A DNA stretch of 64,000 bases from Aquitalea magnusonii (lineage in GTDB: Bacteria; Pseudomonadota; Gammaproteobacteria; Burkholderiales; Chromobacteriaceae). Below are positions 38,998 to 47,790 of the stretch, piece after piece. A program made the translations under genes and the position numbers. The stretch is from contig NZ_AP018823.1 in the NCBI RefSeq assembly GCF_002217795.2, forward strand, positions 4,788,136 through 4,852,135, written 5' to 3'. The notes under the pieces are model-generated. The model made no database searches and was not told the DNA's origin. It saw nothing but the letters and a program-made list of their open reading frames with translations. Every line of letters starts with the position of its first letter. The first letter of the stretch is position 1.

Positions 38998-39570
38998 ATG
39001 ATGAAGAAAGTCCTGTTCGCTGCTGCGTTTTCCGCCTTTGCTGGTGCCGCTCTGGCTGCTCCGGTCAGCTATAGCGTGGATCCGACCCACACCGTAGCCC
39101 AGTATGATGTACGCCACCTTGGCTTCTCGGTGCAGTCCGGTGTGTTCACCAAGACTGCCGGTACCGTGGTGCTGGATACCGAAGCCAAGAAAGGTAGTGT
39201 GGATATCACGATCGATACCAACTCCCTGCAAACTTACCTGGCGGCTCGCGACAACCACCTGAAGAGCAAGGATTTCTTCAATGTCGCCCAGTTCCCCACC
39301 ATCACCTTCAAGTCCACCGACCTGAAGTTTGCTGGCGACAAGCTGACCTCCGTCAGCGGCAACCTGACCATTCTGGGCGTGACCAAGCCGGTTACCCTGA
39401 CCGTTACCAACTTCGGTGGCGGCAAGAACCCGATGAGCGGCCAGGAAACCTACGGTGCCAATGCCGAAACCACCATCAAGCGTAGCGACTTTGGCATGAA
39501 GACCTTCCTGCCGGCGATTGCGGATGATGTGACCCTGAAGGTGGCCATCGAAGCCGTCAAGGCACAGTAA
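38998..39570 (+). CDS. YceI family periplasmic protein, second copy
   Basis: A 190-aa protein with a signal peptide cleaved after 'GAALA'. It is a canonical YceI domain: 'YSVDPTHTVAQYDVRHLGFSVQSGVF', 'DFFNVAQFPTITFKSTDL', 'LTILGVTKPVTLTV', 'RSDFGMKTFLPAI'. A periplasmic isoprenoid-binding role is inferred from the family. It lies 21 bp after the first YceI gene and is last in the marR operon, followed by a strong terminator. Confidence 0.93.
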   Translation: MMKKVLFAAAFSAFAGAALAAPVSYSVDPTHTVAQYDVRHLGFSVQSGVFTKTAGTVVLDTEAKKGSVDITIDTNSLQTYLAARDNHLKSKDFFNVAQFPTITFKSTDLKFAGDKLTSVSGNLTILGVTKPVTLTVTNFGGGKNPMSGQETYGANAETTIKRSDFGMKTFLPAIADDVTLKVAIEAVKAQ

Positions 39571-39594
39571 GCGGCTAAGCAATAGCCAGATACC

Positions 39595-39620
39595 AAAAGC
39601 CCGCGTCATGCGGGCTTTTT
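39595..39620 (+). terminator. Terminator of the marR-yceI operon
   Basis: Stem GCCCGC / GCGGGC (39599-39604, 39610-39615) with loop GTCAT, flanked by AAAA and TTTTT. Confidence 0.92.
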
Positions 39621-39734
39621 GCATGCAAGGAGCGGTGGTTCAACTGCCGGGCATCCTGTGGCAGCGATGCGTGCAGAGCGGCATGCGGCAGGCGCTTGGC
39701 AGGGGGGCAAGAAGGCTGCAGCTTGAGCCGTGGC

Positions 39735-41114
39735 TTAGCAACGCATCTTGGCTGCCGGACGTGCGTACTGCCACCATGCCACCGCCATGGAGAGCAGATA
39801 GAACACCAGAAACAGCATGAAGGCAGGCACAAAGCTGGCAAACCACTCCAGTGCGCTGCCAAATGCCTTGGGAATGAAAAATCCGCCCAAGGTGGCCGAT
39901 ACCGAGCTGATACTCATGGCCGCCACGCCGCGGCGGCCGCCGCGGGCATAAGCATCCGCCACGCTTTCACCGCTAAGCTTGGCCTGACGCCCGGCTTCGA
40001 TCAGGAAAACCTTGGGGGATAGCTGGTAGGAAGAGCCATTGCCCACGCCAGCGGCAAAGAAAATCAGCTGGAAGGCAAGCAGGAACAGGCTGAAGCTGCC
40101 GCCGTCGCTGTCGCCCGGCAGGCTGGCCAGAATACCCAGTGTGCCCAGCCCCATCAGCATATTGCAGACCAGGGTGGTGATGCCGCCGCCGATGCGGTCG
40201 CCACACCAGCCGCCAATCGGGCGTGCCAGGGCGCAAATCATCGGCCCCAGAAACAGATAGGGCGTGGTATTCACCAGCGGGAACAGGGCGTGGGCCAATA
40301 GTGGGAAAGCGGCGGAAAAACCGATGAAGGTGCCGTAGCTGCTGAGGTACAGCAAGCAGATATACCACGTGTGGCGTTCCTTCATCATCAGCCACTGGTC
40401 GCGCAGGGTAAGCCGCATCTTGGGCAGGTCGTGCGCATACAGCAGGCAGAAGGCGGCAATCAGCAGAATGGGCAGAATCCAGATATAGCCAGCGTTTTGC
40501 AACCAGACCGGATGCACCTGCGTACCACGCCCCCAGATTTGTGCATCACCGCCCAGGCTGCCAAACAGCGGGACGGCAATGGCCAGCGGCACCACGATCT
40601 GCACCACGGAGACCCCCAGATTGCCCAGTCCGGCATTCAGACCCATGGCAAATCCCTTGGCCGATTTGGGAAAGAAAAAGCTGGTGTTGGACAAGTGGGA
40701 GGATGAGGCGGCACCACCGATGCCGCAGCAGGCTGCCACCAGCAGCAACAGCGGGAAGGGGGCGCTGATGTCCTGCACCAGCCCGCCCACGCCCAGCGCC
40801 GGAATCAGCAGGAACAGGGTGGAAATGCCCAGCCAGGTACCGCCGCCCACCCAGCTCCAGATGCAGGCATAGAACAAACGCATGATGGCACCGACCAGTG
40901 GCGGAATGGATACCAGCAGGAACTGCTGCTGGCCGGTCAGGGCAAAACCCACCGCGGGCAGATTGCTGACGACAATGCTCCACATCATCCATACATTGAA
41001 ATTCAGATGCAGAGCCAGGGTGGAGAGCAGCAGGTTGCGGTTGGCAATCCTGCGGCCGCGGGTCAGCCAGAAAATGATGTTTTCCGGCTCCCAGCGCTTG
41101 ATGCTGACGGTCAT
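39735..41114 (-). CDS. narK: NarK-type nitrate/nitrite transporter (MFS, NNP family)
   Basis: A 459-aa inner-membrane transporter with about 12 hydrophobic segments. NNP marks: 'RNLLLSTLALHLNFNVWMMWS' in the first helix, the Gly-rich 'GLNAGLGNLGVSVVQ' nitrate signature, a conserved Arg in 'MRLFYACIWSWVGGG', and the second Gly-rich 'ISSVSATLGGFFIP'. It imports nitrate or exchanges it for nitrite in anaerobic respiration. No nar genes are in the window, but moaA is nearby. An FNR-like site and aligned -10 box lie upstream. The C-terminus is slightly truncated of tail sequence but complete in helices. Confidence 0.9.
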   Translation of the reverse strand: MTVSIKRWEPENIIFWLTRGRRIANRNLLLSTLALHLNFNVWMMWSIVVSNLPAVGFALTGQQQFLLVSIPPLVGAIMRLFYACIWSWVGGGTWLGISTLFLLIPALGVGGLVQDISAPFPLLLLVAACCGIGGAASSSHLSNTSFFFPKSAKGFAMGLNAGLGNLGVSVVQIVVPLAIAVPLFGSLGGDAQIWGRGTQVHPVWLQNAGYIWILPILLIAAFCLLYAHDLPKMRLTLRDQWLMMKERHTWYICLLYLSSYGTFIGFSAAFPLLAHALFPLVNTTPYLFLGPMICALARPIGGWCGDRIGGGITTLVCNMLMGLGTLGILASLPGDSDGGSFSLFLLAFQLIFFAAGVGNGSSYQLSPKVFLIEAGRQAKLSGESVADAYARGGRRGVAAMSISSVSATLGGFFIPKAFGSALEWFASFVPAFMLFLVFYLLSMAVAWWQYARPAAKMRC

Positions 41115-41166
41115 GCCAGAGATCCCGAAGAAGAAAAATCGCAGCCTGATTTACTGCAAGTCGCGC

Positions 41167-41208
41167 AGTATGAGCGCCACGGTCAGAGGATAGATTGCGA
41201 TGTATCAA
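41167..41208 (-). promoter_or_regulatory. Candidate FNR-dependent class II promoter of narK
   Basis: TTGCG-ATGT-ATCAA (41195-41208) matches 8 of 10 positions of the FNR consensus TTGAT-N4-ATCAA. On the minus strand a CATACT hexamer (41172-41167) lies so that a start near 41160 would place the FNR site at -41.5, the classic class II geometry. The predicted 5' UTR is about 46 nt. Confidence 0.6.
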
Positions 41209-41238
41209 CTGGGCTACGCAGAAACTTGCGTAGATGCG

Positions 41239-44200
41239 TCATGCAATTTCGCGCATCTTCAGTGCTTCCACGATATCCACCGCCACGATGCGGCTGACCC
41301 CCTGTTCCTGCATGGTCACCCCCACCAGTTGCTCGGCCATTTCCATGGTGAGGCGGTTGTGCGAAATATAGAGAAACTGGGTGCGTTCCGACATTTGCTT
41401 GACCAGATCGCAAAAACGGCTGGTGTTGGCGTCGTCCAGCGGCGCATCCACCTCGTCCAGCAGGCAGAACGGTGCCGGGTTGAGCGAGAACAGCGAAAAC
41501 ACCAGGCTCATGGCGGTCAGGGCTTTTTCGCCGCCGGACAGCAGATGGATGGTGCTGTTTTTCTTGCCCGGCGGCTGGGCGATGATTTGTACCCCGGCGT
41601 CCAGCAAATCTTCGCCGGTGAGCACCAGCTCGGCGCGACCGCCACCAAACAGGGTGGGGAAGAATTCGCGCATCTTGGCATTCACCGCTTCGTAGGTGCC
41701 TTGCAGCATCTGGCGGGTTTCGCCGTCGATCTTCTGGATGGCTTCTTCCAGCGTGGCCATCGCCTGGTTGAGGTCCTCCGCCTGGTTGGCCAGGTATTCA
41801 CCGCGTTTGCGCGCTTCTTCCAGTTCCTCCAGGGCGGCCAGATTGACTGCGCCCAGCCCTTCCAGCGCCCGAGCCAGGCGGGCGATTTCGGCGGCCAGTG
41901 CATTGGGCTTGATGGCGTCGGTAAGGTCGGCCATCAGTGCGGCTTCGTCGGCTTGGGCTTCTTTCAGCTCTTCGGCAAAGCGCTCCATCGCCAGCCTGGC
42001 TTCCTGATGCTTGAGCAGCCAGTCGGAACGGCCTTCACGCAGTGCGGGCAGGGCGGCATTGATGTCGTGCTGGCGCTGGGTGAGCTGGCGTAGCTGCTCG
42101 GTCAGGCCATTCAGGCGGTCGCGGGTGGCTGCCAGTGCGGCTTCATGTTGTTCGCGCAGCTCCAACGCCAGTTGCATGGCTTCTTCCGGCACGGTTTCGT
42201 CGACGGTATCGGCTTCTTCGGCCAGGGTTTCCAGTCGCTCCGCCAGTTGCTGGTCGCGTTCCTCCAGCTCGCGGGCGCGGCGTGCCAGCTCGGCAGTTTT
42301 CTGTTCGGCGGTGTGCAGTTCCAGGCGGATTTCATGCAACTGGCGCTCGGCATCGCGGGTTTTGTTACGCGCCAGTTGTAGGCCGGTTTCGGCATTCAGC
42401 CGATCCAGCCGCACTTCTTCCAGTTGCACCGCCAGCTCTTCCAGCGTCATGGCAGACTCTTCGCCCAACAGCTCGCTTTCCTCTATCTCAAGCTGGGCAT
42501 GCTGCCGTTCCTGCTGCATGCGCTGGCGTTCGGCTTCGATGAAGCTGAGGCGTGCGGCACCCTGACGGGCGGCCTGATCCAGCTTGACGTGTTCCAGCGT
42601 CACCGCATTGAGTTCGGCTTCCAGCCGGGTGAGCGCGCCTTTTTGCGCGCGCACGGCTTCGGCCAGCATGCCATTCATGCTTTGCAGCGATTCACGGCGC
42701 TGTTGCAGGCGGTCGATGGCCGGCTGCAATTGTTGTTGGCGGCTGAGGGCGGCATCTAGCTGTTGCTTGCGTTCCATCACGCCGCTACCGCTGGCGGCGC
42801 TGTAAAAACACACGCTGCTGGCGCTGACGCGGTGGCCTTGCGGGGTGAGCAGGCATTGCCCGGCCTGCAGTTGGCTGCGCCGGCTGATGGCCTGGGCCAG
42901 GTCTTCCGCCAGGTAAACACCGTCCAGCCAGTCTGCCAGCGCAGCATCAAACGGGGCGCTGGCACTGAGTTGGTCGAGCAGGCGTGGCCAGCCCTGTGTC
43001 GGCGCGGCGGCGGGCGGGCGCGCGCCGTCCACCAGGGTCAGCGCGGCCGGAGGGAGCTGCACACCCTGTGCGGCGCGGGCGCTCAGCCGTTCGCCCAGTA
43101 CGGCTTCCAGCGCGGTCTGCCACTGCGGCGCAATCTGTACTGCCTGCCATAGCTGAGGGGCTGCCGCCAAACCTTGTTGTTCCAGCCAGTCGCCCAGTTT
43201 TTCTCCCGCGGCTTCGCGTTCCAGCACGGCGGCCAGGGCGGCGACCTCGGCTTCGGCGCGCGCCAGTTCGGCGCGCTGGCTGGCCAGTTGCTCGTCCAGT
43301 TTTTCCCGTTCCGAGGCCAGGTCGGCCAGCTTGGCTTCATCGGCCACCACGCGGGCACGCACGGCCTCCAGTGCGGCGCGGGCGCGCTCGACTTCGGCCT
43401 GGGCCGCAGCTTGCTGGGCCTGATCGGGCAGATTCAGTTCGGTCAGTTCTCTGTGCAGGGCGGCTTCGCGGCTGGCCAGTTGTTCCAGTGCGCGGCGCTG
43501 GTGTTCCACCTTTTGGCGGGCCAGGTCGCGTTCGCGGGTGAGGTTGGCCTGTTGTGCCAGCAATTGCGACTGTAGCTGGTCTTTGGCGCGGAATTCTGCT
43601 TCGGCGCTAGGCAGCAGATCGGCCCCGTCTTCCAGCGACATCTGGGCTTCTTCCAGCCGCATTTGGGCTTCTTCGCGCCGGGGCAGCCAGTCGTCCAGCT
43701 CCATGGCGGCCTGCTGGCGGCTTTCCGCCAGTTGCTGGCGTTCGTTACGGGTGGTGGCCAGCTCCCGTTCGATCCGCACCTGGTTTTGCTGGCGGTGGCG
43801 TTGCTGTTCTTCCAGCCTAGCCAGCGCGGCATTGGCTTCAAACAGGCGCTGCTGCGCTTCGTGTACTGCGTCGCTGGCGGCGTAGTGGCTTTCACGCACG
43901 GTTTCCAGCTCGGTATCCAGATGGGTGAGTGCCGCTTCCATCGCGGCTTCTTCGGTTTCAATGCGCGACAATTCGGCGCGGGCATGGGCTTCGTTACGGC
44001 TGGCCTCTTCGCGCCGGGCCAGCGCCAGCAGGTTCTGCTTATGGGTGAGGGTGCCGCGCAGGTCGTGGTACTGGGCGGCCACTTCGGCCTGCTCGCTCAG
44101 GCGCTCTACCTGGCGTTCCAACTCCTGGCGCAGGTCTTCGATACGCTCCAGATTGGCACGGGTGTCGGCAATGCGGTGTTCGGTTTCGCGGCGGCGTTCC

Positions 44201-44721
44201 TTGTACTTGGACACCCCGGCGGCTTCTTCCAGATAAGCGCGCAGTTCTTCCGGCCGCGCTTCGATGATGCGCGAGATCATGCCTTGTTCGATCACCGCGT
44301 AGCCGCGCGCGCCCACGCCGGTGCCGAGGAACAGGTCGGTAATGTCGCGGCGGCGTACTTGCTGGTTGTTGATGTAGTAGCTGGATTCGCCTTGCCGGGT
44401 CAGCACGCGTTTGATGGCCACCTCGGCATATTGGCCCCACGGCCCGGTGAGCTGGCCGTCGCCATTGTCGAACACCAGTTCCACCGAGGCGCGGCTGACC
44501 GGTTTGCGGGTGGAGGAACCATTGAAAATCACGTCTTGCATCGACTCGCCGCGCAGCTGTTTGGCGCTGGATTCGCCCAGCACCCAGCGCACCGCGTCAA
44601 TCACATTGGATTTGCCACAGCCGTTGGGGCCGATCACGGCCACCAGCTGGCCGGGGACCGGAATGCTGGTGGGGTCGACAAATGACTTGAAGCCGGACAG
44701 TTTGACGTGGGTGAGGCGCAA
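41239..44721 (-). CDS. smc: Chromosome segregation ATPase SMC
   Basis: A 1160-aa SMC protein. The N-terminal Walker A is '[16 protein letters not shown]', followed by the Q-loop region. Long coiled coils flank a hinge at about 500-650, and the C-terminal head carries the signature '[19 protein letters not shown]' and Walker B '[14 protein letters not shown]'. It organises and segregates the chromosome with ScpA/B. The family N-terminus '[17 protein letters not shown]' implies a TTG start at 44721 with GAGA upstream; an ATG at 44757 would add 12 residues. It is divergent from yqgE. zipA and ligA, its usual neighbours, are displaced by the moaA-narK block. Confidence 0.95.
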   Translation of the reverse strand: MRLTHVKLSGFKSFVDPTSIPVPGQLVAVIGPNGCGKSNVIDAVRWVLGESSAKQLRGESMQDVIFNGSSTRKPVSRASVELVFDNGDGQLTGPWGQYAEVAIKRVLTRQGESSYYINNQQVRRRDITDLFLGTGVGARGYAVIEQGMISRIIEARPEELRAYLEEAAGVSKYKERRRETEHRIADTRANLERIEDLRQELERQVERLSEQAEVAAQYHDLRGTLTHKQNLLALARREEASRNEAHARAELSRIETEEAAMEAALTHLDTELETVRESHYAASDAVHEAQQRLFEANAALARLEEQQRHRQQNQVRIERELATTRNERQQLAESRQQAAMELDDWLPRREEAQMRLEEAQMSLEDGADLLPSAEAEFRAKDQLQSQLLAQQANLTRERDLARQKVEHQRRALEQLASREAALHRELTELNLPDQAQQAAAQAEVERARAALEAVRARVVADEAKLADLASEREKLDEQLASQRAELARAEAEVAALAAVLEREAAGEKLGDWLEQQGLAAAPQLWQAVQIAPQWQTALEAVLGERLSARAAQGVQLPPAALTLVDGARPPAAAPTQGWPRLLDQLSASAPFDAALADWLDGVYLAEDLAQAISRRSQLQAGQCLLTPQGHRVSASSVCFYSAASGSGVMERKQQLDAALSRQQQLQPAIDRLQQRRESLQSMNGMLAEAVRAQKGALTRLEAELNAVTLEHVKLDQAARQGAARLSFIEAERQRMQQERQHAQLEIEESELLGEESAMTLEELAVQLEEVRLDRLNAETGLQLARNKTRDAERQLHEIRLELHTAEQKTAELARRARELEERDQQLAERLETLAEEADTVDETVPEEAMQLALELREQHEAALAATRDRLNGLTEQLRQLTQRQHDINAALPALREGRSDWLLKHQEARLAMERFAEELKEAQADEAALMADLTDAIKPNALAAEIARLARALEGLGAVNLAALEELEEARKRGEYLANQAEDLNQAMATLEEAIQKIDGETRQMLQGTYEAVNAKMREFFPTLFGGGRAELVLTGEDLLDAGVQIIAQPPGKKNSTIHLLSGGEKALTAMSLVFSLFSLNPAPFCLLDEVDAPLDDANTSRFCDLVKQMSERTQFLYISHNRLTMEMAEQLVGVTMQEQGVSRIVAVDIVEALKMREIA

Positions 44722-44863
44722 GGCGTTCTCGCAAGGTAAGGAAAGCAACGGCGGCATTTTATCAGGGTGGCGGCTTTTGTTTGCTTTTGCTGCAAGACAA
44801 ACAGCGTGCTGCCGCGCCGGGACACAAGAACTTTTGTCAGATTTGTTGTGCCATAATGCCCAC

Positions 44864-45424
44864 ATGGAACCGTTATCGCTCACCGATCACTTTCTGATTG
44901 CCATGCCCAATATGGCCGATCCCTTGTTTGCCCGTTCGCTGGTCTACCTGTGCGAGCATGGCGATCACGGGGCGATGGGCCTGATTGTCAACAAGCCCTC
45001 GGGCATTGCCATGGCACAGTTGTTCGACCAGATCGACCTGCCGCTGGAGATCGACCCCTTGCGCGGCGAGTCGGTGTTCTTCGGCGGCCCGGTGCAACCT
45101 GACCGGGGCTTTGTGCTGCATGCGCCTGCCGGCCAGTGGCAGTCCAGCCTGGTGGTGAAGGACGACATGGCGCTGACCACCTCCAAGGACGTACTGATCG
45201 CGGTCTCGGAAGGCCGTGGTCCGGCCCGCATGCTGCTTGCCCTGGGCTATGCCGGTTGGTCGGCCGGGCAGTTGGAGCAGGAAATCAGCGACAATAGCTG
45301 GCTCACCGTCAAGGCCGATCCGGCCATCCTGTTTGACCTGCCCGCCGAATCGCGCTACGACGCTGCCATGGCCTTGCTGGGTTTCGATCCGTCCTTGCTG
45401 TCCGGGGATGTCGGTCATGCCTGA
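44864..45424 (+). CDS. yqgE: YqgE/AlgH family protein
   Basis: A 186-aa protein of the UPF0301/AlgH family: '[42 protein letters not shown]' is diagnostic, with '[15 protein letters not shown]' and '[22 protein letters not shown]'. It is named after a Pseudomonas alginate regulator, but its direct function is unknown. It nearly always precedes yqgF/ruvX, as here, with an 8-nt overlap. The start at 44864 fits the family; a longer frame is antisense to smc. Confidence 0.94.
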   Translation: MEPLSLTDHFLIAMPNMADPLFARSLVYLCEHGDHGAMGLIVNKPSGIAMAQLFDQIDLPLEIDPLRGESVFFGGPVQPDRGFVLHAPAGQWQSSLVVKDDMALTTSKDVLIAVSEGRGPARMLLALGYAGWSAGQLEQEISDNSWLTVKADPAILFDLPAESRYDAAMALLGFDPSLLSGDVGHA

Positions 45425-45845
45425 GGGAACGGTTCTGGCCTTTGATTTTGGTGAGCGGCGCATTGGTGTGGCCATGGGTGAAACCATGCTGGGCATCGCC
45501 CATCCGCTGCTGACCATCGACACCGAAGTCACCGACGCGCGCTTTGCCGCCATCGGCAAGCTGATCGACGAGTGGCGTCCGTCCCAACTGGTGGTGGGCC
45601 TGCCCATGCACCAGGACGATACCGAACACCAGATGACCCAACTGGCGCGACGTTTTGCCAATCGGCTCAAAGGGCGCTTTGGCCTGCCGGTGTGGCTGGT
45701 GGACGAGCGCCTGACCTCGGTGATTGCCGAATCCATGCTGCAAGAGGCCGGTGTACGTGGCCGCAAGCAAAAACCGGCTTTGGATCAGGTGGCGGCCCAG
45801 GCTATTCTTGCCACTTGGTTCGACAGCCACGGCAGCGCCGTCTAG
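45417..45845 (+). CDS. ruvX: Holliday junction resolvase-like RuvX/YqgF
   Basis: A 142-aa RNase H-fold nuclease of the YqgF family, implicated in 16S rRNA 5'-end processing and Holliday-junction resolution. Seen: '[16 protein letters not shown]' with the first catalytic Asp, '[11 protein letters not shown]', and '[15 protein letters not shown]' with the second acidic site. The start overlaps the yqgE stop by 8 nt, indicating translational coupling. Confidence 0.95.
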   Translation: MPEGTVLAFDFGERRIGVAMGETMLGIAHPLLTIDTEVTDARFAAIGKLIDEWRPSQLVVGLPMHQDDTEHQMTQLARRFANRLKGRFGLPVWLVDERLTSVIAESMLQEAGVRGRKQKPALDQVAAQAILATWFDSHGSAV

Positions 45846-45857
45846 ATTCCATCCACC

Positions 45858-46370
45858 ATGCACCTTTCCCCTCGTTGGCAAACTTCCATTCTGATGCTGG
45901 CTTTCCTGCTCAGCCTGTCCGGGCTGGTCAGCCTGATGCTGGACCCGGCACACATTGCGCGTCATTGGCAGGCGGCACCGGGGCATGTCGAAACCAGCCG
46001 TATCCTGGTGAGCAGCCCGGAAGATCACCCGGACCAGATGCGCTGGGAGCCCTATGTGCAGTACCTGTATACCGTCAATGGCGAGGTGTATCACGGCGAC
46101 CAGCTATATGCCCTGGCCACCGGCTTGCCCGGCGACCACAGCAGCGCCGAGGACATCACGCGTCGTTTTCCGGTGGGCAAGGCGGTGGTGGTGTACTTCA
46201 ATCCGCGGGAGCCCAGTCGTGCGGTGCTGATCCGCGAAGGGGACAGCAGCATCGGCAGCGGTCAGTTCATTCTGGGAGCGCTCAGCACCCTGTTTGGCTG
46301 GGCGTTGCTGGACCGCCTGTTGCAGCGCTGGCGCCATGGACGCCGGTCGCGGCTGGCCACGCATGGTTGA
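45858..46370 (+). CDS. DUF3592 membrane protein, first copy
   Basis: A 170-aa protein with an N-terminal membrane helix (about 10-28), an extracytoplasmic β-rich DUF3592 domain ('YVQYLYTVNGEVYHGDQLY', 'VGKAVVVYFNPREPSRAVL') and a C-terminal helix (about 133-150) before a basic tail. The function of the family is unknown. It lies 12 bp after ruvX and overlaps the next DUF3592 gene by 8 nt. Confidence 0.85.
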   Translation: MHLSPRWQTSILMLAFLLSLSGLVSLMLDPAHIARHWQAAPGHVETSRILVSSPEDHPDQMRWEPYVQYLYTVNGEVYHGDQLYALATGLPGDHSSAEDITRRFPVGKAVVVYFNPREPSRAVLIREGDSSIGSGQFILGALSTLFGWALLDRLLQRWRHGRRSRLATHG

Positions 46371-46827
46371 AAAACTGTTGCAGTGCCTGATGTTGCTGGC
46401 CGCGCTGGCCGCCTTTGCCTATCTGTGGTGGCTGGGTGCCAAGGGCGATGCCTCCACCGCGTGGCCAAGCGCGGTCGGCAGTGTGCTGGAAAGCCGGATG
46501 GAGCAGCGCCAGGTCAATGCCGGCGGGGAACGCGACAATAATTGGGAATATTTTCCGCAGCTGCGTTACCAGTATCAGGTACAGGGCCAGACCTACCACT
46601 CCACCAACCGCCGCTTCCCCAATCCGGGCTACAGCCGTAGCCAACAGGAAGTGGCCGCCATTCTGGCGCGCTATCCTGCCGGCGCGCAGGTCAGGGTGTA
46701 TTACAACCCGGCCAATCCGGCAGAAGCCTGTCTTGAGACCGGTCAGCACTGGACGGCATGGGCAGGTAAGGCCATTACCTTGCTGATTGTCGCGGTGGCC
46801 GTCTGGCTGCTGCTGCGGCCGTCCTGA
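46363..46827 (+). CDS. DUF3592 membrane protein, second copy
   Basis: A 154-aa paralogue of the preceding protein with the same plan: N-terminal helix (5-25), DUF3592 domain ('LRYQYQVQGQTYHSTNRRF', 'AGAQVRVYYNPANPAEACLE') and C-terminal helix (about 133-150). The ATG at 46363 overlaps the upstream stop by 8 nt, so the two are translationally coupled and could form a complex. The copies share domain layout but modest sequence identity. Confidence 0.85.
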   Translation: MVEKLLQCLMLLAALAAFAYLWWLGAKGDASTAWPSAVGSVLESRMEQRQVNAGGERDNNWEYFPQLRYQYQVQGQTYHSTNRRFPNPGYSRSQQEVAAILARYPAGAQVRVYYNPANPAEACLETGQHWTAWAGKAITLLIVAVAVWLLLRPS

Positions 46828-46877
46828 AGCCGCTTTCTTGCCGCGCCATGCGGTGTTCCCGCCCCGGTTTGCTGCGT

Positions 46878-46913
46878 TAAATTGCCCTGCTTTGGGATAA
46901 AGCAATTTATCCC
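46878..46913. promoter_or_regulatory. Two mutually exclusive hairpins upstream of the phosphorylase gene
   Basis: TAAATTGC (46878-46885) can pair with GCAATTTA (46902-46909). GGGATAAA (46894-46901) can instead pair with TTTATCCC (46906-46913) around a GCAA tetraloop. The two stems share 46906-46909 and cannot coexist. A CATAAT hexamer follows at about 46931, so the structures may instead lie upstream of transcription and act as DNA sites. Confidence 0.4.
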
Positions 46914-46997
46914 CCCGCCCGATTAAGCCATAATGCGAGCAAAACCAAGCTGCATGGCGTTTGCATTGTCGCCATGCCATTACAAGGGGGATCGACC

Positions 46998-47723
46998 ATG
47001 TTGGCCATTATCGGGGGTAGCGGGCTGGCCAAGCTGCCCGTTCTGGAAGTGACTCACCGCCAGGTGGTGAGAACGCCGTATGGCGACCCGTCCTGCGCAC
47101 TGACATTTGGCCATCTCGGCCAGCAAAACGTGGTATTCATTGCCCGCCACGGTCATGGACATTCGCTGGCACCGCATGAAATCAATTACCGCGCCAATAT
47201 CTGGGCGCTGCACAACCAGGGCGTCAAGGGCATCCTGTCCATCGGTTCGGTGGGCGGTATCCGTGCCGATATGGGGCCGGGAACACTGGTGGTGCCTGAC
47301 AACATCATTGATTACAGCTGGGGCCGCAAGCACACCTTTTTTGATGGCCCGGAACGGCCCGTGGTGCATGTCGACTTCAGCAATCCCTACGATGACGGCC
47401 TGCGCAGCAGGGTCATCGCCGCTGTCGATGCCGCCGGCAAGCAGGCGGTCAGTCAGGGTATCTATGCCTGCACCCAGGGGCCGCGGCTGGAAACCGCAGC
47501 CGAAATCCTCAGGTTGGAGCGGGATGGTGCCGATATCGTCGGTATGACCGGCATGCCGGAAGCCTGCCTGGCGCGTGAAATGAACCTGCCTTATGCCCAC
47601 CTGTGCCTGGTGGTGAACTGGGCGGCCGGCAAAGGAGGCAGTGCCACGGTCGACTTTGACCCCGCCACTGCCGAAGCCGGCATGAATGATGTCACCGCGG
47701 TGCTGCAAGCCATGCTGAGTTGA
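46998..47723 (+). CDS. S-methyl-5'-thioinosine phosphorylase (MTAP/PNP family)
   Basis: A 241-aa nucleoside phosphorylase. Seen: 'AIIGGSGLAKLP' at the N-terminus, 'FIARHGHGHSLAPHEINYRANIWAL' (phosphate/ribose region), 'SIGSVGGIRADMGPGTLVVPDNIIDY' and 'QGPRLETAAEI...GMTGMPEACLARE'. The family cleaves methylthioadenosine, methylthioinosine or purine nucleosides. Similarity in layout to the Pseudomonas methylthioinosine enzyme favours that substrate, but this is not certain. The ATG at 46998 has AAGGGGG upstream. It appears to be the last housekeeping gene before the polysaccharide locus. Confidence 0.85.
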   Translation: MLAIIGGSGLAKLPVLEVTHRQVVRTPYGDPSCALTFGHLGQQNVVFIARHGHGHSLAPHEINYRANIWALHNQGVKGILSIGSVGGIRADMGPGTLVVPDNIIDYSWGRKHTFFDGPERPVVHVDFSNPYDDGLRSRVIAAVDAAGKQAVSQGIYACTQGPRLETAAEILRLERDGADIVGMTGMPEACLAREMNLPYAHLCLVVNWAAGKGGSATVDFDPATAEAGMNDVTAVLQAMLS

Positions 47724-47790
47724 ACGGGGGCGCTATGTCACGCCGCCTTCCTTGCATTGATAAAGTCGTCTTGGATTGAAAAGGTTGATC

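Noticed and set aside
47013..47024. GGGGGTAGCGGG resembling the ops/JUMPstart element of RfaH-controlled polysaccharide operons
   Set aside because: It lies inside the phosphorylase coding sequence where it encodes the required Gly-Gly-Ser-Gly motif, and it is too far from the rfbH start with an intervening stop; treated as coincidence.
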